A stretch of DNA of 64,000 nucleotides from PALSA-1336 sp038203095 (GTDB lineage: Bacteria > Patescibacteriota > Doudnabacteria > UBA920). Position 1 is the first letter of the stretch. The number at the start of each line of letters is the position of its first letter. Made by a program: the position numbers and the translations under genes. Below the pieces are notes generated by a model that worked only from the letters and a program-made list of their open reading frames with translations, did not search any database and was not told the origin of the DNA. Below, one piece after another: positions 48,399-57,784 of the stretch. Location of the stretch: positions 1 to 64,000 of the forward strand of contig JBBREH010000001.1 in the NCBI GenBank assembly GCA_038203095.1, in the 5' to 3' direction.

Positions 48399-49382
48399 AT
48401 GTCTAGATTAAAGCAAAAAACCGCGTTAGTTTGCGGCGCCGGCGGGTTTATTGGTGGGCATTTGGTTAAGCGCCTGAAGGCCGAAGGCTATTGGGTGAGA
48501 GGAGCGGACTTAAAGAGTCCCGAGTTTGAAGTCACTGCTGCCGATGATTTTATGCTTGTAGATTTAAGGGACGACACTTCGTGGCTTAAAATTTTAGACC
48601 GGCCTTTTGACGAAGTCTACCAGCTGGCAGCGGATATGGGAGGCGCTGGCTATATTTTTACCGGCGAGCACGACGCGGACGTTATGCACAATTCGGCAAG
48701 TATTAATTTAAACGCGATTCATTACGGGCAAAAAGCCGGCACTAAAAAGATTTTTTATTCCTCGTCCGCGTGTATTTATCCGGAATATAACCAAATGGAT
48801 CCGGCCAACCCAAAATGCGACGAAGTTTCCGCCTATCCGGCTCAGCCCGATAGCGAGTATGGCTGGGAAAAATTATTCAGCGAGCGGCTCTATTTATCGT
48901 ACATGCGTAATTACAAGATGGACGTAAAGATAGCGCGCTTCCATAATATTTTTGGTCCCCAGGGTACTTATGAAGGGGGTAAGGAAAAAGCTCCGGCCGC
49001 CATATGTAGAAAGGTCGCGCAAAGTCCGGACGGGGGAGAGATTGAAATTTGGGGTGATGGTTTGCAGACGCGCTCGTTTTTATACATAGACGAATGCCTG
49101 GAAGGAGTAAGAAGGTTAATGGAATCGGATTTTGCCGGCCCGGTTAACATTGGCTCGGAAGAAATGGTGACTATTAATCAGCTTGCAGAAATGGCAATGG
49201 CAATTGCAGGCAAAAAGCTTCATCTCAAGCACATAAAAGGTCCGCTCGGTGTGCGGGGCAGAAATTCCGACAATGATTTAATTAAATCTAAAATCGACTG
49301 GGCGCCCGGCGCGCCACTTAAAGACGGCTTAACCAAAACTTACCAATGGATAAAACAGCAAGTCAACCAGAGCGAGGCCTAA
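48399..49382 (+). CDS. GDP-mannose 3,5-epimerase homologue
   Basis: 327 residues. Strikingly similar to plant GME: YQLAADMGGAGYIF, FYSSSACIYPEYNQ (catalytic Cys), SEYGWEKL (Tyr-x3-Lys), ARFHNIFGPQGTYEGGKEKAPAAICRK (the catalytic Lys in GGKEKAPAA), WGDGLQTRSFLYIDEC and GVRGRNSDN. The plant enzyme turns GDP-D-mannose into GDP-L-galactose/L-gulose. Beside gmd, it would give a second sugar from the same precursor. The start is chosen at ATG 48399 near the Rossmann motif (ALVCGAGGFIGG); an ATG 21 nt upstream is possible. Confidence 0.9.
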   Translation: MSRLKQKTALVCGAGGFIGGHLVKRLKAEGYWVRGADLKSPEFEVTAADDFMLVDLRDDTSWLKILDRPFDEVYQLAADMGGAGYIFTGEHDADVMHNSASINLNAIHYGQKAGTKKIFYSSSACIYPEYNQMDPANPKCDEVSAYPAQPDSEYGWEKLFSERLYLSYMRNYKMDVKIARFHNIFGPQGTYEGGKEKAPAAICRKVAQSPDGGEIEIWGDGLQTRSFLYIDECLEGVRRLMESDFAGPVNIGSEEMVTINQLAEMAMAIAGKKLHLKHIKGPLGVRGRNSDNDLIKSKIDWAPGAPLKDGLTKTYQWIKQQVNQSEA

Positions 49383-50284
49383 TTATTGTCCGTCTGTTAG
49401 GCGGGCTTGGCAACCAAATGTTCCAGTATGCACTGGGCCGCAGCCTGTCAATTTTGCATAAACGTGAAATGAGACTAGATTTGGATTTTTATAAAAACCA
49501 GAATTCCAAATGGGCTTTAAGGACTTATGCGCTAGACCATTTTAACATTCATCCGCGTGTTGCGGGTCAAAACGAACTTAGGCCGTTCCAAAAATATTTA
49601 CAGCCTAAGATTTTTAGCAAATTTTTGCGCAGAGCCAGTGTAGTAGTGCCTTTTGCGGCTAAATCTTACATTTTTGAACCATTGGGCCAAAATTTTACAT
49701 TCGACGAACATCTATTAACCGCAAAATTTAAGATGAAAGTTTACTTGGATGGTTTTTGGCAAACGGAAAAATATTTTAAGCCAATAGAAGATATAATCAG
49801 GAAAGATTTTGAATTTGCTGAACAACCCGATGCAGTTAATCAGAGGATGCTAAATGAAATTGAAAATCAAACCTCAGTTGCTATCCATATACGCCACGGC
49901 GATAACGCAACTAAAATTGCAAGCCATCACGGGGTTTTGCCAATTAGTTATTATCAAAAAGCTGTTAAAGAGTTAATCGAAACCATCAACAATCCTTATT
50001 TTTACATTTTTTCCGACGATCCGGCATGGGCAAAAGAAAATTTAAAATTAAACCACCCTTCGGTTTTTGTCAGCCATAATGGCGAAGAAAAGCATTACGA
50101 AGATTTACGTTTGATGTCGCGTTGTAAACATCATATTATAGGTAACAGCACTTTTAGCTGGTGGGGGGCTTGGCTTGGTAAAAAGACCGGTCAGCAGGTT
50201 TACGTGCCGAGTCGCTATCATATGAATACCAATATTAGCATGGGGAATTTGTATCCAAAAGACTGGAAATTAATCAAGGTATAA
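49346..50284 (+). CDS. Family 11 glycosyltransferase (alpha-1,2-fucosyltransferase-like)
   Basis: 312 residues. IVRLLGGLGNQMFQYALGRSL, VAIHIRHGDN (the HxRxGD nucleotide-sugar motif) and HHIIGNSTFSWWGAWLG define GT11. It uses GDP-L-fucose in known cases; GDP-L-galactose is conceivable given the preceding gene. The start overlaps the epimerase gene by 37 nt, and no later ATG keeps the conserved N-terminus. Confidence 0.93.
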   Translation: MDKTASQPERGLIIVRLLGGLGNQMFQYALGRSLSILHKREMRLDLDFYKNQNSKWALRTYALDHFNIHPRVAGQNELRPFQKYLQPKIFSKFLRRASVVVPFAAKSYIFEPLGQNFTFDEHLLTAKFKMKVYLDGFWQTEKYFKPIEDIIRKDFEFAEQPDAVNQRMLNEIENQTSVAIHIRHGDNATKIASHHGVLPISYYQKAVKELIETINNPYFYIFSDDPAWAKENLKLNHPSVFVSHNGEEKHYEDLRLMSRCKHHIIGNSTFSWWGAWLGKKTGQQVYVPSRYHMNTNISMGNLYPKDWKLIKV

Positions 50285-50290
50285 AGAAGT

Positions 50291-51226
50291 ATGCTTAATT
50301 TAAAGATAGTAAAAATTTTACTCACCGGCGGGCATGGATTTTTGGGCGCACAGGTTTATGAACAGTTAATGAAAGAAGGAGCTCAGGCCAAAAATATTAG
50401 CCGACCGCGCTCCAAGGTTTTGGATTTGCGTCGATCGGAAAACGCGGCCAAAGCGGTAAAGGGTCGAGATTTGGTTATTCATTTGGCAGCCAGCGTGGGC
50501 GGGATTGGTTATAACCGCGAGCATCCCGGAAAGTTGTTTTATGATAGCGCGATAATGGGATTAAATTTGATTGAAGCGGCAAGGCTGGCCGGCGTTAAAA
50601 AATTCGTTCAAGTTGGCACGGTTTGCGCCTACCCAAAACTTACCCCGGTTCCGTTTAAAGAAAAAGATTTATGGAATGGCTATCCCGAAGAAACCAATGC
50701 GCCTTATGGATTAGCAAAAAAAATACTTTTGGTTCAGCTTCAGGCTTATAGACAAGAGTATGATTTTAACGGGATTTATTTACTTCCCGTAAATTTATAC
50801 GGCCCGGGTGACAATTTTAATCCCGACTCTTCCCACGTTATTCCGGCGCTTATAAAAAAGTTTGTGGAAGCGGTAAAAAACTATCAGCCCGAAGTTGTTG
50901 TTTGGGGTACGGGCAAAGCCAGTCGGGAATTTTTATACGTTGACGACGCGGCGCGGGGGATAGTGCTAGCCGCGCAAAAGTATAATAAAAGCGAACCCGT
51001 AAATTTGGGTGCGCATTTTGAAATTAAAATTAAGCAGCTGGTTCCGATTATTGCAAAACTGACAGGCTTTAATGGAAGAATTGTTTGGGATAAAACTAAA
51101 CCGGACGGCCAACCCCGAAGAAAACTAGACGTTTCGCGGGCAAAAAAGGAATTTAATTTTATTTCCCGAGTCAATTTTGAGGAAGGCCTTAAAAAAACGG
51201 TTGATTGGTATAAAGCAACGCGTTGA
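50291..51226 (+). CDS. fcl: GDP-L-fucose synthase homologue
   Basis: 311 residues. KILLTGGHGFLG, LAASVGGIGYNREHPGKLFYDSAIMGLNLIEAAR, APYGLAKK (Tyr-x3-Lys), VNLYGPGDNFNPDSSHVIPALIKKF and VVWGTGKASREFLYVDD. These match the GMER/WcaG family, which turns GDP-4-keto-6-deoxymannose into GDP-L-fucose by epimerisation and reduction. It completes the gmd pathway and sits beside the GT11 enzyme that would use the product. Confidence 0.92.
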   Translation: MLNLKIVKILLTGGHGFLGAQVYEQLMKEGAQAKNISRPRSKVLDLRRSENAAKAVKGRDLVIHLAASVGGIGYNREHPGKLFYDSAIMGLNLIEAARLAGVKKFVQVGTVCAYPKLTPVPFKEKDLWNGYPEETNAPYGLAKKILLVQLQAYRQEYDFNGIYLLPVNLYGPGDNFNPDSSHVIPALIKKFVEAVKNYQPEVVVWGTGKASREFLYVDDAARGIVLAAQKYNKSEPVNLGAHFEIKIKQLVPIIAKLTGFNGRIVWDKTKPDGQPRRKLDVSRAKKEFNFISRVNFEEGLKKTVDWYKATR

Positions 51227-51323
51227 TAAATTAAAATAGGGTAAATTAAGACAAATGACACAGACAACAAGGGCCTGCCTTTAAGCGATTGGAGAGAGGG
51301 CTAAAGACTTGAAAATTTTATTT

Positions 51324-52193
51324 ATGGAAACTAAAAATACAATTTTAATAACCGGAGGCACAGGTTATTTGGGCAGTAATATCCTAAAAAAATTAGTGGC
51401 TCAAGGCTATCGGATAATTTTATTAAAAAGGTCTTATTCCAAGACATTTCGGATTAGCGACGTGTTGAATTCTATAGTAACTTATGATATTGATAAGTTG
51501 GCGATTGAAAAAATATTTTCAGAACACAAAATTGATATTATTTTACACTGCGCCACGGACTATGGAAGGAAGAACATTGAGCCTTTGCAAATCATAGACG
51601 CGAATTTAACCTTGCCACTTCGTTTATTGGAGCTGGGAAAAAGAAACAAGGTTTCTTGCTTTATAAATACCGATACGATTTTGGACAAAAGAGTAAGTCA
51701 TTATTCTTTATCCAAGCGTCAATTCCACGACTGGTTTTTACTTTATCAAAAGGAGCTGTGCTGCGTAAATATTGCTCTGGAGCATTTTTTTGGGCCTGGC
51801 GACGACAATACCAAGTTCGTTTCATATATTGTTAACGAGCTAATCTGTAAAGCGAAAAAAATTGACCTGACTTTGGGCGAGCAAAAACGTGATTTTATTT
51901 ATATTGACGACGTAGTCGATGGATTTTTAAAGGTTTTGGGGAAATCCCCGCAAATGGGGAAAGGCTATTTTAAGTTTGAAATCGGCAGCGGGGGCTCAAT
52001 TTCCATTAAGGACTTAGTAGTTAAAATTAAGGAATTGAGTCGTAATACAACCACACAACTAAATTTTGGTGCGATTCCTTATCGGGAAAATGAAATCATG
52101 CAAAATGAAGTCGACCTTGTTGAAATCAAAAAACTCGGCTGGGCATGCAAAAATTCCCTTGAAGAAGGCCTTAAAAAAACAATAATTTCATGA
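51324..52193 (+). CDS. NAD-dependent epimerase/dehydratase (CDP-paratose/abequose synthase-like)
   Basis: 289 residues. ILITGGTGYLGSNILKKL, IILHCATDYGR (a motif of the RfbJ/RfbS branch) and SHYSLSKRQF (Tyr-x3-Lys). RfbJ and RfbS reduce CDP-4-keto-3,6-dideoxyglucose to CDP-abequose or CDP-paratose; which applies is not decidable here. An upstream in-frame TTG adds five residues; ATG 51324 is preferred. The next gene overlaps by ATGA and acts on CDP-paratose, favouring paratose. Confidence 0.75.
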   Translation: METKNTILITGGTGYLGSNILKKLVAQGYRIILLKRSYSKTFRISDVLNSIVTYDIDKLAIEKIFSEHKIDIILHCATDYGRKNIEPLQIIDANLTLPLRLLELGKRNKVSCFINTDTILDKRVSHYSLSKRQFHDWFLLYQKELCCVNIALEHFFGPGDDNTKFVSYIVNELICKAKKIDLTLGEQKRDFIYIDDVVDGFLKVLGKSPQMGKGYFKFEIGSGGSISIKDLVVKIKELSRNTTTQLNFGAIPYRENEIMQNEVDLVEIKKLGWACKNSLEEGLKKTIIS

Positions 52194-53209
52194 AAATTTT
52201 AATTACCGGCGGCTGCGGGTTTTTGGGTTCTAATTTAGCCCAAAAGGCTATCGCGAAAAAATACGAACTGGCAATTTTTGACAACCTTTCCCGCCTGGGC
52301 AGCGAGGATAATTTAAAATGGCTCAAGAGCCAGGGCGAGTTTAAATTTATTAACGCCGACATAAGAAAGCAAAGCGCGGTTGAAAGTGTTATTAAAGAAT
52401 TTTTACCTGATGTTATATTCCACCTGGCCGGCCAGGTCGCAATGACTACTTCTTTAAGCAGTCCGAGGGATGATTTTGAAATCAACACTTTAGGCAGTTT
52501 AAATGTCCTGGAAGCGGTGAGGCAGTTTTGCCCCAATGCTTTTGTAGTTTATTCTTCAACCAATAAAGTATATGGAGACTTAGAGTGGGTTAAATACGAA
52601 GAGCAGGAAAAACGCTATATTGCCCACGATTTTCCAAATGGCTTTAAGGAAAATGTGACTTTAAGTTTTTCTTCGCCTTATGGCTGTTCCAAAGGCAGTA
52701 GCGACCAGTATATGTTAGACTATCATAAAATGTTCGGCCTAAAAACTGTGGTACTAAGACATTCTTCTATGTACGGCGGCCGGCAGTTCGCGACTTTTGA
52801 CCAAGGCTGGGTGGGTTGGTTTTGTTCCCAGGCATTGGAGCAAAAGCAAAATAAGGACAAAGAGCCGTTTACTATTTCCGGCAACGGTAAACAGGTCCGT
52901 GACGTGCTCCATGCGGAGGATATGGTAAATTTGTACTATAGTTTATGGGACAATTCCAATATGGTTGCCGGCCAGGTTTTTAACATTGGTGGCGGGATGG
53001 ATAACAGCCTATCCTTACTGGAACTTTTCGAGCTTTTGGAAACAGAAGTTGGGATTAAGTTAAATTATCGCAAATTGCCGGCCAGAGTAAGTGATCAAAA
53101 AGTTTTTGTGGCGGATTTAAGCAAAATTACCAATACTATTGGCTGGTTACCAAAAGTCAGCAAATTGGAAGGCATCAGAAAAATGCTGCGATGGTTGGCT
53201 GATAAATAA
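52190..53209 (+). CDS. rfbE: CDP-paratose 2-epimerase
   Basis: 339 residues. KILITGGCGFLGSNLA, LAGQVAMTTSLSSPRDDFEIN, YSSTNKVYGDLEW, FSSPYGCSKGSSDQY and the strong signature LRHSSMYGGRQFATFDQGWVGWF identify the CDP-tyvelose-forming epimerase. It inverts C2 of CDP-paratose. Together with rfbF at 63113 it implies a 3,6-dideoxyhexose in the surface glycan. Confidence 0.93.
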   Translation: MKILITGGCGFLGSNLAQKAIAKKYELAIFDNLSRLGSEDNLKWLKSQGEFKFINADIRKQSAVESVIKEFLPDVIFHLAGQVAMTTSLSSPRDDFEINTLGSLNVLEAVRQFCPNAFVVYSSTNKVYGDLEWVKYEEQEKRYIAHDFPNGFKENVTLSFSSPYGCSKGSSDQYMLDYHKMFGLKTVVLRHSSMYGGRQFATFDQGWVGWFCSQALEQKQNKDKEPFTISGNGKQVRDVLHAEDMVNLYYSLWDNSNMVAGQVFNIGGGMDNSLSLLELFELLETEVGIKLNYRKLPARVSDQKVFVADLSKITNTIGWLPKVSKLEGIRKMLRWLADK

Positions 53210-53214
53210 AAATT

Positions 53215-53916
53215 ATGGAAAATATTAAATTAACGGTATTTATACCGGCATATAAAGAAGCTGATAATTTAAAGGTTCTCTTGCCGAGGCTGGTTAAGAC
53301 GTTGTCCCAAGTAGAGCCTAATTACGAAGTTCTGGTTGTGGACACAATGGAGCCGATGGACGGCGCTAAAGCAGTCTGCGAGTCAGCCAGCGGGAACGTA
53401 GTCTATGCAAACAGAACCGGCGGCAATAATTTTGGCGATGCCGTCAGAACCGGCATTTTATTGGCGAGGGGACAATATTTTATCGGAATGGATGGCGACG
53501 GTTCGCACGCGCCGGAGTTTATTAAACAACTTTACGCGCAAAAGGACAAATTCGACGTAGTTATTGCCTCCCGCTATATTGACGGGGGAGGTACGGAAAA
53601 TTCCAAAGCCTTAATTGCCATGAGCCAGATTGTAAATTTAATCTATTCCTTGGTTTTAAATTTGAATTGCAAAGACGTTTCCAACAGTTTTAAGCTGTAT
53701 AAAACCTCTGCTTTACAACAGCTCAAGCTGAAATCAGATAATTTTGACATTGTGGAAGAAATTTTATTTAAACTTAAAAAAGCCAATTCTAATTTAAGCA
53801 TAAAAGAGCTGCCGTTTACTTTTAAAACAAGGATGTTTGGCGAAACCAAAAGGAATTTATTTATTTTTATTTTTACGTATCTTTATACACTAATCAAACT
53901 ACGATTTGAAAAATAA
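53215..53916 (+). CDS. Family 2 glycosyltransferase
   Basis: 233 residues: VFIPAYKEADNL, VLVVDTMEPMDG (where most members have DDGS.D), FIGMDGDGSHAPEFI (DxD) and a C-terminal part with KLYKTSALQQL and TFKTRMFGETK like DPM1-type enzymes. It starts 5 nt after rfbE and overlaps the next gene by 11 nt. Confidence 0.88.
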   Translation: MENIKLTVFIPAYKEADNLKVLLPRLVKTLSQVEPNYEVLVVDTMEPMDGAKAVCESASGNVVYANRTGGNNFGDAVRTGILLARGQYFIGMDGDGSHAPEFIKQLYAQKDKFDVVIASRYIDGGGTENSKALIAMSQIVNLIYSLVLNLNCKDVSNSFKLYKTSALQQLKLKSDNFDIVEEILFKLKKANSNLSIKELPFTFKTRMFGETKRNLFIFIFTYLYTLIKLRFEK

Positions 53917-56584
53917 AATTTTAGGCGCCTTAATTCAAGGTAAAAAAATAATATCCAGGCATTATTTACAGTTTTTAAGTGTAGGGGGTTTGTTATTTGG
54001 CGTGCTTTGGCTAGGTTATACTATAAGAGTGGTGGGTAGTCGGGAAATTAGCGATCCAGTTATGGTTGTTATTCAGGCTAAAAATAACCAGCAGTTAGCC
54101 AGCCAGCCAGCGACTAAATTAGCCCACGCCGGCAATGTTGTCTTTTTTACACCCAAAAAAACCCAAATAAATACTTGGGCGATTAGCACGGTATTTATTG
54201 AAAAGTTGTTTTTTGTGGTAAAAAAAGACGAGTTGCCAAATATTGACTCCATCCGATTATCCATTGGGCAAAAAGATTTTAATATTAGCAGCACTGATTT
54301 GGTAAATTGGCGGCTTGATAATCCCGAGCAACAAAGCGCTTACTTTGAGTACGACAAAACCACTGAATATATTGCCGGACTACCCGCGACCATGTATTCT
54401 TCGGTCTCCCGCCTGCCTTTTTCTAAAAAGGTTTTTGGCAATGTTATTAATTGGGGAGGGGACGGGAAGTTGGTTTTAAATCCTTTAATATCAGGAGCAA
54501 AGCTTTTTATTTTGGTAATTACGGCGTTATTCTTGTATTTCTTCCTTTTTTTATTGCTTTTTCCAAGAAGCCCAGATGAGCCTGACGTGCTGCCTGAGCG
54601 GGAGCAAAGAATTGACTTTTTATCTTTTGTTTTGAGCCTTGCATTAACCCTTGTTGCTTTATTCGTTTTAAGCGTACTCATAAAAATATTTTACAAGCCC
54701 GATATTAACATAATTATAAACCAGGCTCGCGAGTTGTATTTGCCTAACCTGATTGGCAGTTTTGTACCAAAACCGGTAGAAAGAATGCAGTTTGTCCTAA
54801 GTGTTTTGGCCACGCCGTTTTTATTGCTCGGGTTTTATTGCTCGGTGAAGTCTTGGTTAAAAAATTGGGCCGAGTCGACGGTGAGTAAGTTGTATCAAGT
54901 TGCGGTTCCGTTTTCCGTGCTATTTATTTTTGTCATGGTTTTTTGGGGTCTGGCTATGAGCGATTTTTTATACATCCAAAACAGTTATTTTATAAGTCAG
55001 TGGGGTAAATATGTTTACGCTTTTTTGCTATTTCCGTTGCTGTTATGGGCTTGTTTTTCATATGAAAGCAATTCATATTTAAAAAAAATAATTTCCATTC
55101 TGCCTTATATTTTTGTAGTGTTAATAATTTTTACGGCCTTTTGCTTAAATATTTTTAGCGCCAACAATATACCTGGCGGGCCTTATCATTTTAATCCGAT
55201 TTTTTATCCCATTGCCCAGATTTTTGGGGGCAAAACCCTGTTGGTTGGTTTTGGTAGTTTGTACGGCTTATTTCCGATTTTTTTGAATTTTATTTTTAAA
55301 ATAATTGGTTTTTCAGTATTTAAGATAGCGGCGGTTATGGGTTTTCTTATCGCCTTGTCGTATTTAGCCTTATTTATTTTTTTAAAAAATACAATCAAAA
55401 ATAAATTAGTTTTATTGGGCGGTATTTGCAGCGTATTCTTCTTTTCGTACATAAACCTTCCCCAGGTATATTTTCAGTATTGGCCTATCCGTTTTTTTCC
55501 GGCTTGTATTTTTATACTCGCTGTATCCCTGTTTATTAAAAATGGAAATAATAAATTTTTTTATTATTTAGGTTTTGCCTGGAGTTTTATTGCCGTGCTT
55601 TGGAATTTAGAGACGGGCATAGTACTACTCACGTCATGGGCGTTAATTTTGGCATACTGTGATTTTTCTCAAGTTAGGGGGATGGCTTTTATGAAAAAAA
55701 GCATCGGGCATTTGGCAGTTGGCTTAGGCTTTTTGCTTTTTAGCGCAGTTGGGCTATATTTTTATACTTATTTAAGAAGCGGAGCTTATCCGGACCTAAC
55801 TATTTTTTACAAGTATCAAAAATTATTTTTTTCGGGTTATTTTATGATCCCGATGCTCCCCCCACCGCATATTTGGGCGGTAATTATTTTTACTTATTTA
55901 GCAGGGTTGCTTTATTCACTTAAATCATTATTTGTTTTTCAGAGTGATGAAAAAAGTAAAATTATTTTTTTTCTTTCAATTTTGGGAATTGGTCTATTTA
56001 GCTATTATGAGGGCCGGTCGCATGATGCGACATTGGTAGGCCCTTCTTACGTCGCAGTTTTATTATTTACAATTTTTGCCGACAGCTTGCTGGCTTTGGT
56101 AAAACGACATGTCCAACCAATGGCTAATATGGCAGCATTAATACTGCTGTTGTTTTTGCTATTTGCGGGCCCCGTTAGTCTGATTTCCAATGTTCCGAGG
56201 CTCGCCACTATAATACGCGCAAATTTTAGTTCCCTGCCTATGGCAGATTCGGACATAGCCCGCAATATTACTTTTATAAAGCAATATTCCTCTAAGACAG
56301 AAAAAATATTTATTATTTCTTCAAATTATGATGGGGTGTATTACACGGAAACAGGTACTGTTTCGGCGCCTGACCTGCCGTCATCAACGGAATATTTTTC
56401 AAAAAAAGAAGTTGGTTATATAATTAACTTTCTGAAGCAAAATACCTCAACAAAAGTATTTTATGATGTAAAAAATCCACTTGTTTTTGGCGAAGAGATA
56501 GTTTTAACCTTAAAGACATATTACAATACAAAACAAGTTAGCGGCGGGGGGCTTGTACTTTTGGAAAAAATAAGCCAAAAATAA
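53906..56584 (+). CDS. Large polytopic membrane protein (glycan-locus)
   Basis: 892 residues with a TTG start, since no ATG keeps the start MKNKILGAL. One N-terminal helix (YLQFLSVGGLLFGVLWLGY), a ~150-residue outer domain and at least 12 further helices, ending with an outer ~110-residue domain. The pattern resembles GT-C-like enzymes, but no catalytic motif is clear. By context it may modify the glycan outside the membrane. Confidence 0.7.
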   Translation: MKNKILGALIQGKKIISRHYLQFLSVGGLLFGVLWLGYTIRVVGSREISDPVMVVIQAKNNQQLASQPATKLAHAGNVVFFTPKKTQINTWAISTVFIEKLFFVVKKDELPNIDSIRLSIGQKDFNISSTDLVNWRLDNPEQQSAYFEYDKTTEYIAGLPATMYSSVSRLPFSKKVFGNVINWGGDGKLVLNPLISGAKLFILVITALFLYFFLFLLLFPRSPDEPDVLPEREQRIDFLSFVLSLALTLVALFVLSVLIKIFYKPDINIIINQARELYLPNLIGSFVPKPVERMQFVLSVLATPFLLLGFYCSVKSWLKNWAESTVSKLYQVAVPFSVLFIFVMVFWGLAMSDFLYIQNSYFISQWGKYVYAFLLFPLLLWACFSYESNSYLKKIISILPYIFVVLIIFTAFCLNIFSANNIPGGPYHFNPIFYPIAQIFGGKTLLVGFGSLYGLFPIFLNFIFKIIGFSVFKIAAVMGFLIALSYLALFIFLKNTIKNKLVLLGGICSVFFFSYINLPQVYFQYWPIRFFPACIFILAVSLFIKNGNNKFFYYLGFAWSFIAVLWNLETGIVLLTSWALILAYCDFSQVRGMAFMKKSIGHLAVGLGFLLFSAVGLYFYTYLRSGAYPDLTIFYKYQKLFFSGYFMIPMLPPPHIWAVIIFTYLAGLLYSLKSLFVFQSDEKSKIIFFLSILGIGLFSYYEGRSHDATLVGPSYVAVLLFTIFADSLLALVKRHVQPMANMAALILLLFLLFAGPVSLISNVPRLATIIRANFSSLPMADSDIARNITFIKQYSSKTEKIFIISSNYDGVYYTETGTVSAPDLPSSTEYFSKKEVGYIINFLKQNTSTKVFYDVKNPLVFGEEIVLTLKTYYNTKQVSGGGLVLLEKISQK

Positions 56585-56614
56585 GAGCGCAAATTTAATA
56601 CCTATTGACACCTA

Positions 56615-56658
56615 TTGACACCTAAAAATACCTCTGCTATGATCGAAATAGAGGTATT
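56615..56658 (+). promoter_or_regulatory. Promoter with overlapping inverted-repeat operator
   Basis: TTGACA (56615-56620), 17 bases, TATGAT (56638-56643). AAATACCTCT (56626-56635) and its exact reverse complement AGAGGTATTT (56650-56659) flank the -10 box, a layout suiting autorepression by the next gene. CCTATTGACA is also duplicated upstream. Confidence 0.7.
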
Positions 56659-56679
56659 TATTTATAATTTTTTCCGATT

Positions 56680-56925
56680 ATGCCCGAAATCAAGCCAAAC
56701 GAAATATATACCACCGCAGAAACCGAACAATTGTTAAAAATCAGCAATAGCACAATGAAGCGCATCATCAAAAGCGGATTGTTGCGCGCTAATAAAATCG
56801 GCAAACAGTACAGAATTTTAGGTCATGAAATTCTTAGGCTGGTCTCCCCAGATTTGGAAGAGAAATCGGTTAGGGCGTATCAAAATATTAAAGTCAAAGC
56901 AAGAGAAAAAACCAGAAGCTGGTAA
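56680..56925 (+). CDS. MerR/excisionase-type helix-turn-helix protein
   Basis: 81 residues. YTTAETEQLLKISNSTMKRIIKSGLLRANKIGKQYRI is a complete winged helix-turn-helix of the excisionase/MerR type (helix_turn_helix_17-like); a basic tail (KVKAREKTRSW) follows. It has its own promoter with an inverted repeat across the -10 box. No integrase is adjacent, so it may regulate the glycan genes rather than DNA excision. Confidence 0.82.
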   Translation: MPEIKPNEIYTTAETEQLLKISNSTMKRIIKSGLLRANKIGKQYRILGHEILRLVSPDLEEKSVRAYQNIKVKAREKTRSW

Positions 56926-56929
56926 AATT

Positions 56930-57784
56930 ATGCTTAGCATTATAACGGCATTATACAAATCGGAAAGGTATTTAGAATCATTTTCAAAAAAAATTGAAAA
57001 TTTTGTCAATGAGATGCAAAAAGACGGTTTTCCTACAGAGGTTATTCTAATCCCTAGAGAACCCACGAGTAAAGAAAGAGAGTATATAGACAGGTTAAAA
57101 ATTCATTCATGGTGCCGCGAAGTAAGTTGTTCCACCCCCGGGGTTAATGCTGCCTGGAATTCTGGTTTTCTTGCTGCCAAGGGAGATGTTTTTGCTTTTT
57201 GCAATACCGATGACTTTCGATACACCTGCGGCACAAAAGAAGGGATAAAGCTTGTGGAGCAGGGAGCGGATTTGGTCTATTTGCCTTTTCATATTAGGCG
57301 CTATCTTATTTTTTTTGGCCGTGATTTTTTAGTTCATAGGCAGACCATAAATAAGCAGGTGCCGGAGTTTAATGAACAAACCAAGGCCGAATTTTTTCGT
57401 TCCATGCTGTGCGGGCCGTTTTTTGTTTTTAGGAAAAGTTTATTTTTGCGGGTTGGACCTTTTGATGAGCAGTTTAAAAGTGCGGGGGATTTTGACTGGT
57501 GCATTCGAGCTGCAAAAATCGGCAAATTGAAGCGAGGTAGAGAATTGGGTGGCTCTTACCGGGTGGATGGCAACGGAACAAGCGGAGGCGGCAAAGATTT
57601 TATTACAGCTGAAAATAACACCATTGCCTTGCGCCACCATTTTGAGGATAAAATGAAAACAATTAGCCCGGAACTGATGAATCGGTACGATCCTAAGAGT
57701 ATAACTTTTAGGGGACAGAAGTTTCCTGTTAATGAAAATGGAAATTTAAATATAAGTTTAATCCCATCATGGCCGATAGTCTAA
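56930..57784 (+). CDS. Family 2 glycosyltransferase
   Basis: 284 residues: LSIITALYKSERYLESF, FAFCNTDDFR (DxD-like) and MLCGPFFVFRKSLFLRVGPFDEQFKSAGDFDWCIRAAKIG. The longer frame begins inside the preceding gene; ATG 56930, 4 nt after its stop, gives the standard GT2 start. The last residues overlap the flippase gene by 16 nt. Confidence 0.85.
   Translation: MLSIITALYKSERYLESFSKKIENFVNEMQKDGFPTEVILIPREPTSKEREYIDRLKIHSWCREVSCSTPGVNAAWNSGFLAAKGDVFAFCNTDDFRYTCGTKEGIKLVEQGADLVYLPFHIRRYLIFFGRDFLVHRQTINKQVPEFNEQTKAEFFRSMLCGPFFVFRKSLFLRVGPFDEQFKSAGDFDWCIRAAKIGKLKRGRELGGSYRVDGNGTSGGGKDFITAENNTIALRHHFEDKMKTISPELMNRYDPKSITFRGQKFPVNENGNLNISLIPSWPIV

Noticed and set aside
53345..53380. The GT2 gene at 53215 as a pseudogene because DDGS is missing
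   Set aside because: The rest of the fold, including the DGDGSHAPEF metal site, is intact and the length is normal; VDTMEP is probably a subfamily variant.
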